From: Alphaproteobacteria bacterium
GTDB lineage: Bacteria; Pseudomonadota; Alphaproteobacteria; Rhodobacterales; Rhodobacteraceae
Length of the DNA stretch: 64,000 nucleotides
Direction: 5' to 3'
Assembly (NCBI GenBank): GCA_030424865.1
Contig: JAUHVR010000005.1
Coordinates: 124,001-188,000 of the forward strand
The translations under genes were made by a program, and so were the position numbers. Numbering within the stretch: the first letter of the stretch is position 1; every line of letters starts with the position of its first letter. This document shows, one piece after another, positions 20,617 to 29,426 of this stretch. The notes beneath the pieces were generated by a model, which had not been told where the DNA came from, made no database searches, and saw only the letters and a program-made list of their open reading frames with translations.

Positions 20617-22254
20617 TTACGTTTCCAAAAGAGAACCGCAGGCCAGTTGGACACGATCCAGAACGGTGTTCTGCGTGACCAAGTTTCGAACTTGCTCGAT
20701 ATCCCGCCCGACCCAGCGACCGCCGCCCAGCGCAACGGGGATATGGTCCCGCAGGGTTTTCCAAGCGACGTCGGTGCCCGTTCCCAAGGCAAAGTCCGCA
20801 AGGGCCTTGTCCGCGATGTCCAGCGCATTGGCCGCCAGCAGCATCTCGATCGCGATCACGGTTTGGGTATTTTCCAGAACGGTGCGGGTCCGGCGTGCGG
20901 CAAAGCACGAGTTGCTGATGTGGTCTTCGGTGTTTGCCTTGGCCGGCAGACTGATGACGCTGGCCGGACTGCACAGGCCGGTGTTTTCCAGCACCAGCCC
21001 CGTTCCTGTGCTTTGGACCCCTGCCAGCCCGGGGTTCACACCCGGGTTCAGCGCGCTCAGTCCCGCCGGAAGGCCAAAGTTGCACGCCGGATCAACCAGA
21101 CGCGAGCTGCGTCGGTCGGAAATTGCAGAAAGATCCGCCAGAACCAAGGCAAGAAGGTCCATCGCCTGGGCGATGTACTGTCCATGGAAATTGCCGCCCG
21201 AGATCACGCTGTACGACTGCTCTTCCTTGAAAATCAGAGGATTGTCGGTTGCGCTGTTCATCTCTGTCGCCAGGATGCCATCGATGTACTCCAGCGCATC
21301 CAGCACAGGACCGTGGACCTGCGGCGCGCACCTCAGGGAATAGGCATCCTGAATGCGCGGGGCGGCTTTGGCCGGGGCCTCAAGAACCGCAGCACCGGCC
21401 GTCGGCCAGGGGGCCACGGCTCGGGCCGGTTCCGAACACCGCTGACTGTCCCCAAGGATCTGGCGTATGGATCTCGCGATGCGCCGTTGCCCCGGATGCG
21501 CCCGCGCCAGCATCATGCGATCCTCAAAACAGGCTGTCTCGGCCCGCAAGGCCTCGAGCGACAGGCACAGCGAAACGGACGCGTTCCTGAGCAAGTGTCG
21601 CGCATCATGCGCCACGAGGACCGCATAGGCGAGCGATGCCGTGGCGCCGTTGATCAGTGCCGCCGTGTCTTTGGCCTTGAGATCAATGGTTTGCGGCAGG
21701 CCCGCACGCTGAAACGCTTCGGGGGCCGGCATATGTTCCCCTCGATAGGCCACGCGGCTTTCAGGGGCACCGATCATCGCGGCGCTCATCAGGGCCAACG
21801 GGGCCAGATCCCCACTTGCGCCGACACTGCCCTTTGCTGCGACCACGGGGGTGATGCCTGCATTCAGCATGGCAATCAGGCGGTCGACGATCTCTGTTCT
21901 GACGCCCGAATGATTTGTCGCAAAGGCATTGATCCGCAGCAGCAGCATGGCGCGCACCACCTCGGCGGGCATCGGGTCGCCTGCACCTGCGGCGGCGGCC
22001 TTCATCAGGTTGATCTGGAAAACTTCCATCTCGGACAGGTCAATCCGGATGTTCTTTCTTTGCCCGACCCCTGTATTGAAAGCATAGATCGGTGGCGCAT
22101 CGCTCGAAAACCATGCGGTTTCGATATAGTCGCGGGTGTCACGCAAGTGCACGCGTGCCTGCTCTGACAGCCGAACCTGCGCACCATGGCGTGCGACCGA
22201 GACAACGGCGTCCGCGCACAAATTTTTGCCGTCGATCACGACCGTTTTACTCAT
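20617..22254 (-). CDS. MIO-type aromatic amino acid ammonia-lyase homologue (HAL/TAL/PAL family)
   Basis: Ammonia-lyase/aminomutase family enzyme, 545 residues (HAL is usually about 510). The Ala-Ser-Gly triad that forms the MIO cofactor is at residues 146-148 (GSVGASGDLAPL), and the catalytic tyrosine region reads YAFNTGVG (Tyr57) where most members have YGINTGFG. The conserved NTEDHIS is near the C-terminus. The selectivity pair that is Ser-His in histidine lyases is Ala-Ala here (NLMKAAAAGAG, residues 86-87); it fits neither the His of tyrosine lyases nor the Phe-Leu of phenylalanine lyases. The substrate therefore cannot be assigned. It is the first gene of the leftward set, facing a LysR regulator. 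Confidence 0.85.
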   Translation of the reverse strand: MSKTVVIDGKNLCADAVVSVARHGAQVRLSEQARVHLRDTRDYIETAWFSSDAPPIYAFNTGVGQRKNIRIDLSEMEVFQINLMKAAAAGAGDPMPAEVVRAMLLLRINAFATNHSGVRTEIVDRLIAMLNAGITPVVAAKGSVGASGDLAPLALMSAAMIGAPESRVAYRGEHMPAPEAFQRAGLPQTIDLKAKDTAALINGATASLAYAVLVAHDARHLLRNASVSLCLSLEALRAETACFEDRMMLARAHPGQRRIARSIRQILGDSQRCSEPARAVAPWPTAGAAVLEAPAKAAPRIQDAYSLRCAPQVHGPVLDALEYIDGILATEMNSATDNPLIFKEEQSYSVISGGNFHGQYIAQAMDLLALVLADLSAISDRRSSRLVDPACNFGLPAGLSALNPGVNPGLAGVQSTGTGLVLENTGLCSPASVISLPAKANTEDHISNSCFAARRTRTVLENTQTVIAIEMLLAANALDIADKALADFALGTGTDVAWKTLRDHIPVALGGGRWVGRDIEQVRNLVTQNTVLDRVQLACGSLLET

Positions 22255-22469
22255 TGAAATCCCCAAGGATATTCGAATTCTCAAGTGATCCCGGACCGCG
22301 TGGGCGGACCAAGACCGGCTGCTGGTTCGACGGCAGTTTCGGTGAGATTTGAAGGCGCGAAAGGCGCGCCGTTATGGTTGTTTATGCTGTCGCCGCGGGG
22401 TTTTTCCGGGCCCGTCGATACAAAAAAGTTACGTTGACGAAATCGACAGAACAATTACCGTTTGCATAT

Positions 22470-22485
22470 CCAAAGTATACCTTGG
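22470..22485. promoter_or_regulatory. Near-perfect palindrome over the lysR ribosome binding site
   Basis: CCAA-A-GTATAC-C-TTGG is symmetric apart from one opposed pair. It ends 8 bases before the lysR ATG and touches the GGGAG ribosome binding site (22484-22488). The half-site AGTATA recurs 13 bases later (22487-22492). It lies in the 239-base gap between the divergent lyase and lysR genes, so LysR binding and autorepression are plausible. Confidence 0.5.
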
Positions 22486-22493
22486 GAGTATAG

Positions 22494-23405
22494 ATGCAGT
22501 CACGCCAACTGAAGTACTTTCTCGCCGTCGCGGAACGGGGCAGCATTGCAGCGGCCAGTCGCACGCTGAATATCGCACAACCGGCCCTGTCCCGTCAGAT
22601 TTCCGGACTGGAGCAAGAACTGGGGCACCAGCTCTTTGACAGGATGCCGCGCGGTGTGCGGCTGACACGCGCTGGACGCGAGCTGGTCCGCCATTCGCGG
22701 CGCATTCTTGAAGACATCGGAGACATCGGCCTGCACATCGACGCTGCGGCCAAGGGCAGAACTGGCACCATCCGCGTGGGCGTCACCCCCAACCAAAGCG
22801 CCAATCCACGACTGACCAACGCCATCAAGATCTTTTCCAGGGAACTGCCGAACGTCACGGTGATCGTGATCCCAATGGCCTCTGATCGGCAAGAGGCCGC
22901 GTTGCGGGACGGCTCTTTGGACGCCGGCCTGATCGTCTGGCGCTCGCCGCTGGACGCACGGTTGACGGGCCAATTTGTGCAACGGGACCACATGGGCATC
23001 GCTGTTCCGCATGCCATCGCCCAAGAGCTTGGACCCAATCCAACGCTGGAAGACTTCGCCTCGCAAAAATTCGTCGTTTACGATCGCGACAGGTTCCCGG
23101 CGCTTCAGGATTCGATCTCACGCGCCCTGAAAGGGGCCGGCATTCGCCCGCTGGAGACACCGCTGGCCGCGGATTTTCAGGCGCTTCTTGGCTTTGTCTA
23201 TGCGGGAATTGGCTGCGCCATTGTACCGGCGTCTTACGCAAGCCTTTGCCCGCCCGGCGTGTCGATCCTGTCAGTTTCGGGGCTCGACATCGTTTACAAC
23301 ATCGAGATCGTGCACAGCGCTGTGAACAACGATCCAACTGTTCATCGGTTTGTAGAGGCCGTGGTCCAGAGGCCTGACACCGGTCTGGGCATCGGAGGAG
23401 CCTAA
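22494..23405 (+). CDS. LysR-family transcriptional regulator
   Basis: LysR regulator, 303 residues. The N-terminal winged helix-turn-helix (LKYFLAVAERGSIAAASRTL, then QPALSRQISGLEQELG) is canonical, followed by a linker helix and the two-lobed effector domain from about residue 92. It diverges from the ammonia-lyase/transporter gene set, the classic arrangement for a LysR activator that responds to a pathway substrate or intermediate. Its 3' end overlaps the convergent serine hydrolase by 4 bases. Confidence 0.92.
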   Translation: MQSRQLKYFLAVAERGSIAAASRTLNIAQPALSRQISGLEQELGHQLFDRMPRGVRLTRAGRELVRHSRRILEDIGDIGLHIDAAAKGRTGTIRVGVTPNQSANPRLTNAIKIFSRELPNVTVIVIPMASDRQEAALRDGSLDAGLIVWRSPLDARLTGQFVQRDHMGIAVPHAIAQELGPNPTLEDFASQKFVVYDRDRFPALQDSISRALKGAGIRPLETPLAADFQALLGFVYAGIGCAIVPASYASLCPPGVSILSVSGLDIVYNIEIVHSAVNNDPTVHRFVEAVVQRPDTGLGIGGA

Positions 23406-24541
23406 AGCTGCGCGTACAAAGCCCTTTCATAGGCGCGATAGGTGCGCATGAACCGCTCGTCGAAAAACGGCAAGGACTGGGTCATGATCACCGCGGCCAG
23501 GTTCGCCGCCGGGTCAATCCAGTAATGCGTGTTGCACGCGCCAGCCCATGACTGCGATCCCGCCCGTCGCCCACCCGGAATGTCGGCTTCACTTCGCACA
23601 AATCCAAAGCTGTGGGTGCTGCCTTTCGGCATCACGACGTCTCTGGTAAGAGCTGGCACCCCGGACACCAAGCGCTGACAGGTCAGCCCTTGCATGTGAT
23701 CTTGCAGCATCAGGTCGACTGAAGCCTCTGACAGGATGCGCAGGCCCTTCAAGCTGCCTTTGCCCAAGATCATCTGCAAAAAAGTCAAATAGTCCGGCGC
23801 CGTGGAATACAGCGCGCTGCCCATCCCGTAGAACTCGGGTGACGGGGGCGGCGCAATCTCGAACGGTGCAAAGTCACCGTCTTCGTCGCGCATGGACACG
23901 CTCGACAGGCGATCTGTCAAATCCGATGGCTCAAAGGACGTGCTGTGCATCCCCAGCGGGTTGAGTATTTCCTCTTGGCAAAAGACATCAATCGTTCGGC
24001 CGTCCACTTTCTCGACAACCTGCCCCAGCCAATCTGTGCTTGGCCCATAGCCCCAGCGGGTTCCCGGGTCAGAGGTCAAGGGATAGTGCAACGCTTCTTT
24101 CAGCCCGGACATGACCGATGGCTTGCCTGTCACGGTCAGGTATCGGCTCAGGTCCGCGTTATAGAACTCATATTCGATGCCGCTGGTGTGCGTGGCAAGG
24201 TGGCGGACCGTTGCGACGGTTTTTTGGGACCGCAAAAGCGGGGTATCGCCGTCCCATCCATCAAGCACGGGCAGCGTGTTCCAAGCCGGCAGGATTTCTC
24301 CGACCGGCGTGTCAACATCAAGCAGACCCCGTTCAATCAAGATCATGGCCGCCGCCGACCCAATCGACTTTGTCATCGAAAAGATGCGAAAGACCGTGTC
24401 CTCTTGCGCTGCGAGCCCCGGGGCCGCTTGGCCAAAGGCACCGGAATAGGTGACCTCGGACGCCGAGCCTGCCATGGCGACGACAAACGGCACATCCTGT
24501 GCGGTGACAGCGGCCCGAAGCATTTTGTCGAGCTTTGACAC
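23402..24541 (-). CDS. Beta-lactamase-family serine hydrolase (class C-like esterase/peptidase)
   Basis: Serine hydrolase of the AmpC/EstB fold, 379 residues from a GTG start at 24541, chosen because GGAG lies 6 bases before it. The nucleophile motif SxxK is SMTK in FRIFSMTKSIGSAAAMI; a tyrosine motif (WGYGPSTDW region) and a late HSFGFVRSE, which may replace KTG, are seen. No signal peptide is visible, so it is probably a cytoplasmic esterase or peptidase rather than an antibiotic-resistance enzyme. It is convergent with lysR; its link to the neighbouring pathway is unknown. Confidence 0.85.
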   Translation of the reverse strand: MSKLDKMLRAAVTAQDVPFVVAMAGSASEVTYSGAFGQAAPGLAAQEDTVFRIFSMTKSIGSAAAMILIERGLLDVDTPVGEILPAWNTLPVLDGWDGDTPLLRSQKTVATVRHLATHTSGIEYEFYNADLSRYLTVTGKPSVMSGLKEALHYPLTSDPGTRWGYGPSTDWLGQVVEKVDGRTIDVFCQEEILNPLGMHSTSFEPSDLTDRLSSVSMRDEDGDFAPFEIAPPPSPEFYGMGSALYSTAPDYLTFLQMILGKGSLKGLRILSEASVDLMLQDHMQGLTCQRLVSGVPALTRDVVMPKGSTHSFGFVRSEADIPGGRRAGSQSWAGACNTHYWIDPAANLAAVIMTQSLPFFDERFMRTYRAYERALYAQL

Positions 24542-24926
24542 GTCCGGCTCCTTGCATGTTGGCTTGGCAGGCAGCGGGAAACCCACGCGCTGACGAAAGC
24601 GGTCGGCCTGTCATACACGCCTCGGCGCGGGTCACAAAACACTGGGACCGACTTTCAGGGCGCTCTTCGCCTGTCTGATCAAATGTGCGCCGCGTTTTTC
24701 TGTAAATCTGACGCCTTCGGGCAGCGGGGCGTCGCACGGCGTTGCAGGGCAGTGGCGTCGGAACACGTGTCCTGTGGCTCAGATGTGGACAGCTGCCGCC
24801 CTTCCGAAAAAACGACTGCTCCCGATCAAGCAACCGACAAGATCATCGAAATGGGCCGAACCGTGCCACTGGCTTTTCGCGCGCCTTGCACCCTTGTGAC
24901 CGGCACGGCCCTGCAAGGTCCGGACC
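24542..24926. other. 385-base spacer, no gene recognised
   Basis: Lies between the serine hydrolase start and the gntR stop (both on the minus strand). It should hold the hydrolase promoter. A perfect palindrome GGTCCGGACC (24917-24926) and an inverted repeat CCTTGCA/TGCAAGG (24884-24890, 24912-24918) directly follow gntR and may end its transcript. Open frames here look unlike proteins. Confidence 0.5.
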
Positions 24927-25721
24927 CTAACTTTTGCGCATCAGCCGAACCGCTTCTTCGTAGGCTTTCTCCGCCCCTTCTGAGAGGTACTCATGCTTGT
25001 TCTCAATCAACAGCTTGATCGTGTCGAAGACGCGCCCCAAATGATCCTCCATCGCCTCGACAGCCTTTTCTGGATCACGTTGCTTCAGGGCGATCACAAT
25101 CGCCTCGTGTTCAGCCAACACGGTTTCGAGGTGCCCCGGCATAGGGAAGGCCAAGCGCCGCACTCGGTCCAACTGCGCCTTGGCAGAGTGAATAATGCGC
25201 CAAACGCGCTCTGACGCACCAGTTACCGTGATGATCTCGTGAAAGGCCTCGTCCAGTTCATAAAACCTGCGCTGGTCATCCATCTGCACCATGTGCCTTT
25301 GCTGGTGCAGATTGTAATCGAGATCCCGCTCTGCGTCCGACGTCATGCGCTTGCAGGCGAGATCGACCATTTCGCGTTCCAGAGTTCTTCGGATGAGATG
25401 GCCTTCGAAAACGGTCGCCAAGTCTATCCGCGTGACAAATGTTCCGCTGTTGGGTTCGATCTTGATCAGGGATTCATCGCTGAGCCTCAGAAGCGCCTCT
25501 CTCAAGGGTGTCCTTGAGATACCAAGCTCTGCGCAGATCTGTCGTTCGTTTACACTTGAACCTGGTGGCATCGCCATCTCGATGATGGCCCTGCGAACGA
25601 TTCCGTAGGCCCATTGCGCCCTCGGTTGACCCTCGCGATTCAGCTTCAGAATCCAATCTGGAAATATTGGTATATCAGGCTGCGCTTCGGTGCCTTGCTT
25701 TGATTTTCGGGGCCTAGGCAT
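24927..25721 (-). CDS. GntR-family regulator, FCD subfamily
   Basis: Regulator of 264 residues. The winged helix-turn-helix spans about residues 35-100 (NERQICAELGISRTPLREAL is the recognition part), preceded by a Lys/Arg-rich N-terminus. The C-terminal FCD ligand domain has the expected histidine/aspartate residues (ELDEAFHEII, VLAEHEAIVIAL, MEDHL), which often bind a metal and an organic or sugar acid. It diverges from the sugar transport and catabolism cluster with 150 bases between the starts, so it most likely represses that cluster until a sugar acid is present. Confidence 0.9.
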   Translation of the reverse strand: MPRPRKSKQGTEAQPDIPIFPDWILKLNREGQPRAQWAYGIVRRAIIEMAMPPGSSVNERQICAELGISRTPLREALLRLSDESLIKIEPNSGTFVTRIDLATVFEGHLIRRTLEREMVDLACKRMTSDAERDLDYNLHQQRHMVQMDDQRRFYELDEAFHEIITVTGASERVWRIIHSAKAQLDRVRRLAFPMPGHLETVLAEHEAIVIALKQRDPEKAVEAMEDHLGRVFDTIKLLIENKHEYLSEGAEKAYEEAVRLMRKS

Positions 25722-25802
25722 TCATTTTTCTCATATTTTTTCGTTCCGATCTTACAGAAGACCTAGCAGGTATCTTCACAAAACACCAGATTGCCAAAAC
25801 TG

Positions 25803-25816
25803 ATATATTGGTATAT
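25803..25816. promoter_or_regulatory. Candidate GntR operator
   Basis: ATATA-TTGG-TATAT is an inverted repeat in the divergent gap, 55 bases before the first permease start. The 12-mer ATATTGGTATAT (25805-25816) recurs exactly at 25664-25675, inside the 5' part of the gntR gene itself. Two copies flanking the gntR start suggest a repression loop. The assignment to GntR is inferred. Confidence 0.5.
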
Positions 25817-25871
25817 TGATGATTCCCGAAACGCCGCAAGCCTGACTGTGACGGCGGCAAGGGAGGCAAGA

Positions 25872-26891
25872 ATGAACGCCGATGCATCGGTTAGACACAT
25901 GGCCAGGGCGCCTGAATGGACGCAGCGGATCGGCAGATCGCGTGAGTTCTGGCTGCTGCTGATCAACGCAGGCGCCATCATTCTGCTCAGCGCGCTGAGG
26001 CCAGACACTTTCTTCAGCTGGTTGAACTTCAAGGCGGTGCTTGGGCTGATGTCCTACGATCTGCTTCTTGCGCTTGCGATGACGACAGTGCTCATCGTGC
26101 GCGGCCTCGATCTGTCTGTCGGCTCTGTTCTGGCCCTGACCTCGGTCGTGATCGCCCTGCTGCTTCAGCAAGGGTTTCCCGTGTTCCCTTCCGTTGCCGG
26201 GGGCTTTGTCGTCGCGATGCTGTGCGGGGCCCTGAACGGGGTTTTCGTGGCCAAGCTTGGTATTCTGCCGTTTCTTGTGACGCTGGCCATGCTGTCAGCC
26301 GCGCGCGGCGTCGCCACCGTGCTGACAACGGGGCAGTACATCTCGTTCCCCGCCGCGCCCTATTGGTTTTCAACCTTCGCACGCTCAGAAATCGGGATCA
26401 CCGTGGCGGGGGGCTATTACGGCATCCCGTACCTGTTGCTGATCACACTCACCGTGACAGTGCTTTACGGCATCCTGCTGTCCCGTTGGGTGCCGTTGCG
26501 GCAGCTGTTCTTTGTCGGTGAGAACCCCGAGGCGGCAAAGCTGGCCGGGCTCCGTGTCGATCGACTGATCATCAGCGCTTACCTCATCTCTGCTGCCTTT
26601 GTGTTCCTGGCCGCGGTGTTGATGACCTCGGCCAACCGGATTGGCTACGCAAATTATGGCATCACCGCAGAGCTTCGCGCTCTCGCCGCCGCAGTGATCG
26701 GCGGGGCCAGCCTGTTTGGCGGTTCGGGAAGTGTGCTGGGCACCTTTCTGGCCGTCCTGCTGCTGGCATTCATTGGCAACGGCTTCGTCCTTCTGGGCGG
26801 CGACCCCAACTGGCAGCAAGCCACCTTCGGGGCCGTCCTGATCCTTGCAGTGGCCCTCGATGCCATTCGCACACGACGCGAGAGAGGCTGA
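25872..26891 (+). CDS. Ribose-type ABC sugar transporter permease
   Basis: Inner-membrane permease of the RbsC family, 339 residues. I chose the ATG at 25872, which has GGGAGGC just upstream; the longer frame starting at 25791 overlaps the operator and has no such signal. The second-helix motif VRGLDLSVGSVLALTS and GASLFGGSGSVLGTFLAVLL near the end are typical. It ends 3 bases before the ATPase gene. With the genes at 26895, 28391 and 29427 it forms the first of two complete importers in this cluster. The substrate is inferred only as a monosaccharide. Confidence 0.9.
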   Translation: MNADASVRHMARAPEWTQRIGRSREFWLLLINAGAIILLSALRPDTFFSWLNFKAVLGLMSYDLLLALAMTTVLIVRGLDLSVGSVLALTSVVIALLLQQGFPVFPSVAGGFVVAMLCGALNGVFVAKLGILPFLVTLAMLSAARGVATVLTTGQYISFPAAPYWFSTFARSEIGITVAGGYYGIPYLLLITLTVTVLYGILLSRWVPLRQLFFVGENPEAAKLAGLRVDRLIISAYLISAAFVFLAAVLMTSANRIGYANYGITAELRALAAAVIGGASLFGGSGSVLGTFLAVLLLAFIGNGFVLLGGDPNWQQATFGAVLILAVALDAIRTRRERG

Positions 26892-26894
26892 GCC

Positions 26895-28376
26895 ATGCTG
26901 CTGAAAGCGACCAACATCACCAAGGCGTTTCACGGAAATGTGGTCCTGCACGGTGTCGACTTTGATGTGCGGCCCGGCGAAGTGCACGCCCTGATCGGCG
27001 AGAATGGCGCGGGCAAGTCGACGCTGGTCAACATCCTGTCCGGGAACCTTGTGGCGGATGCGGGGGAGGTTTCCTTTGACGGCAAGCGGGTTGCCTTCAC
27101 CCATCCGCTGGACGCCATGCAGGCCGGGATCAGCGTTGTTCATCAGGAACTTAGCCTCGTTCCGAACGCCACTGTGGCCGAAAACATCTATCTAAGACGC
27201 GAGATCCGGACCGCGAGCGGTTTGAATGATTGGTCAGCCATGTTCGAGGCCGCCTCGGGGATCTTTGACCGAATGGGCGTCGACATCGACCCGCGCGCAT
27301 TGGTGGGCAGCCTTAGCATCGGGATGCAGCAGCTTGTGGAGGTGGCAAAGGCCATCGCCCTCAACGCCCGCCTGATTTTCATGGACGAACCGACCTCGTC
27401 GCTGTCCGAAAAAGAGATACGAGAGCTCTTTGCCGTTGTCCGCGAGCTGAGACAGCAAGGCATGGGCGTGGTGTTCATATCGCACAAGCTTTCGGAACTC
27501 TTTGAAATTTCCGACCGGATTACGGTTCTGCGGGACGGCAGGCTGGTTGGCACACGCGATATCTCGGATGTCAGCACCGACGACGTCATCGCCATGATGG
27601 TCGGACGGTCCCTGGATGAGCTCTATCCAGTGCGGAGCGGCCATCGGGGCGAACGCGTTCTGAAATGCACGGGCCTGTCGCGATTTGGCGCGGTGCGGGA
27701 CGTCACTTTCGAGGTGCATGCGGGTGAAATCCTTGGTGTCGCGGGGCTGATTGGATCCGGGCGCACCGAAGCCATGCGGGCGCTGGTCGGGGCAGATCCT
27801 CGTCTGAGCGGGCAGTTTGAAATCGATGGACGGACCGTCGAAATCTCGTCTCCGGCGGACGCGCTTGACGCGGGGATTGTCTATGTGTCCGAAGACCGCA
27901 AGCAGAGTGGGCTGTTCCTCAGCTTCGATGTCGCGCAGAACGTCTCGGCTTCTGTTCTGGGCGCCGAGGCTACCTTCGGCTTCCTTGGAAAAAAGCCGAT
28001 ACTGAGACGTGCGCTGGACTTCATTGATCGCATGGACATCCGCCCCCGCAGCGCGGCGTCCCGCGCCATCGACCTGTCGGGGGGCAATCAACAAAAGGTG
28101 CTGCTTTCAAAGGCTCTGGCCACAGAACCGCGCGTTCTGATCGTGGACGAGCCGACGCGCGGTGTTGATATCGGCGCCAAGGCGCTGATCCACCGGCGCC
28201 TTCGGGAATTGGCAGAGGCCGGGATCGGCGTTGTGATCGTCTCGTCCGAGATGCCCGAAGTTCTGGGAATGGCGGACCGCGTGATCGTGTTCCGCGACGG
28301 CCTGGTCACAGCAAATCTGGACAATCACGACGGAAGCCTCTCGGCCGAGCGCGTCCTGAAGGCTGCGGTGCAATAG
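26895..28376 (+). CDS. Ribose-type ABC sugar transporter ATPase (RbsA-like)
   Basis: Cytoplasmic ATPase with two tandem nucleotide-binding domains, 493 residues. Domain 1 has Walker A GENGAGKST, signature LSIGMQQLVE and Walker B LIFMDEPTSSL. Domain 2 has the usual degenerate Walker A (GLIGSGRTE), signature LSGGNQQK and VLIVDEPTRGVD. This asymmetric design is normal for RbsA/XylG proteins. It lies between two permease genes with short gaps (3 and 14 bases), so all belong to one operon. Confidence 0.92.
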   Translation: MLLKATNITKAFHGNVVLHGVDFDVRPGEVHALIGENGAGKSTLVNILSGNLVADAGEVSFDGKRVAFTHPLDAMQAGISVVHQELSLVPNATVAENIYLRREIRTASGLNDWSAMFEAASGIFDRMGVDIDPRALVGSLSIGMQQLVEVAKAIALNARLIFMDEPTSSLSEKEIRELFAVVRELRQQGMGVVFISHKLSELFEISDRITVLRDGRLVGTRDISDVSTDDVIAMMVGRSLDELYPVRSGHRGERVLKCTGLSRFGAVRDVTFEVHAGEILGVAGLIGSGRTEAMRALVGADPRLSGQFEIDGRTVEISSPADALDAGIVYVSEDRKQSGLFLSFDVAQNVSASVLGAEATFGFLGKKPILRRALDFIDRMDIRPRSAASRAIDLSGGNQQKVLLSKALATEPRVLIVDEPTRGVDIGAKALIHRRLRELAEAGIGVVIVSSEMPEVLGMADRVIVFRDGLVTANLDNHDGSLSAERVLKAAVQ

Positions 28377-28390
28377 GGATTGGGGAAGAC

Positions 28391-29398
28391 ATGTTCAAAC
28401 GTCCAAACAGCAAGAATGTCAGCGTTTCAACGATCCAGTACCTGGGTTTGTCCACGATCATTCTGGCGATCCTGTTCGGATGTCAGATCGTATTTGGCAA
28501 CGTTCTGACCGAAGCGAACATGCGGGTCATGGCGATGAACATGGTGTTCGAAGGCATCATGGCCCTGGGGATGACCTATGTCATCATCATGGGCGGCATC
28601 GACCTGTCTGTGGCGTCAGTCTTTGCCTTTGCTGAAATCCTCGTTGCCAAACTGATGGTTCAGGCGGGTCTGCCCATGGGCCTGGCCATTCCCGTCACCT
28701 TGCTTGTGTGCGCCACGATCGGCGCGGCCAATGGCGCGATGGTGGTCGCGTTTCGCGTTCACCCATTGATCATAACGCTTGGCATGTTGCTGACGCTTCG
28801 GGGCGTGAACCTCGCCATCACCGATGGCCGGTCAGTGTCTGGCTTCTCGGACAGCTTTATCTGGCTGGGCCAGGGGCGGATCTTTGGCGTCCCCTTCCCC
28901 ATCCTCTTCTTCGTGGCAGCGGCCGTCGTTCTTGGTGTCTTGCTGGCCCATCAGCGCTATTTCCGGCAGCTCTATTTCATCGGTGGTTCAGAGCGCGCTG
29001 CGCGGTTCTCGGGCGTCAATGTCGAACGGGTCAAGATCTCGACCTACGTGTTGTCGTCCTTTCTGGCGGGCTGTGCCGGTATCATGGCGGCAGCGGCGTT
29101 TGGCGCGGCCCATTGGGGGCACGGCAACCTGGCCGAATTGCGCGCCATCGCCGCGGTGGCCATTGGCGGCGCCGACATCATGGGCGGGTCGGGCACGATA
29201 TTCGGCACCGTACTGGGCGTCATTTTCCTGGCGGTCGTTCACAACGCCTTCGTTGTCTCTGCCGTGAACCCCTTTTGGTACGATGTGGTCAACGGCGTCA
29301 TGCTGCTTTTGGCAGTCCTCGTCAGCCGGCTCATCGCCCAATCGAACACTAAAAAATTGCTCTCGATCAAGCAGAGCAAACTCGAGAGCAGTTTCTAA
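28391..29398 (+). CDS. Ribose-type ABC sugar transporter permease
   Basis: Second RbsC-family permease of the first importer, 335 residues. It carries MGGIDLSVASVFAFAEI, GAANGAMVVAFRVHPLIITL and the late GGADIMGGSGTIFGTVLG. Membrane helices run through nearly the whole protein, with a short Lys-rich C-terminal tail. It may pair with the permease at 25872 as a heterodimer. The binding protein gene follows after a 28-base spacer with a strong GGGAGG site. Confidence 0.9.
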   Translation: MFKRPNSKNVSVSTIQYLGLSTIILAILFGCQIVFGNVLTEANMRVMAMNMVFEGIMALGMTYVIIMGGIDLSVASVFAFAEILVAKLMVQAGLPMGLAIPVTLLVCATIGAANGAMVVAFRVHPLIITLGMLLTLRGVNLAITDGRSVSGFSDSFIWLGQGRIFGVPFPILFFVAAAVVLGVLLAHQRYFRQLYFIGGSERAARFSGVNVERVKISTYVLSSFLAGCAGIMAAAAFGAAHWGHGNLAELRAIAAVAIGGADIMGGSGTIFGTVLGVIFLAVVHNAFVVSAVNPFWYDVVNGVMLLLAVLVSRLIAQSNTKKLLSIKQSKLESSF

Positions 29399-29426
29399 CC
29401 AGCAGCATCAAAGGGAGGTTAATACC

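Noticed and set aside
20617-22254. Naming the lyase hutH (histidine ammonia-lyase) or ergothionase
   Set aside because: The Ser-His selectivity pair of histidine lyases is missing and no hutU/hutI/hutG genes are nearby. I found no positive signature for ergothionase.
23402-24541. Beta-lactamase resistance gene
   Set aside because: No signal peptide and no KTG box; the protein fits the broad esterase/peptidase branch of the family.
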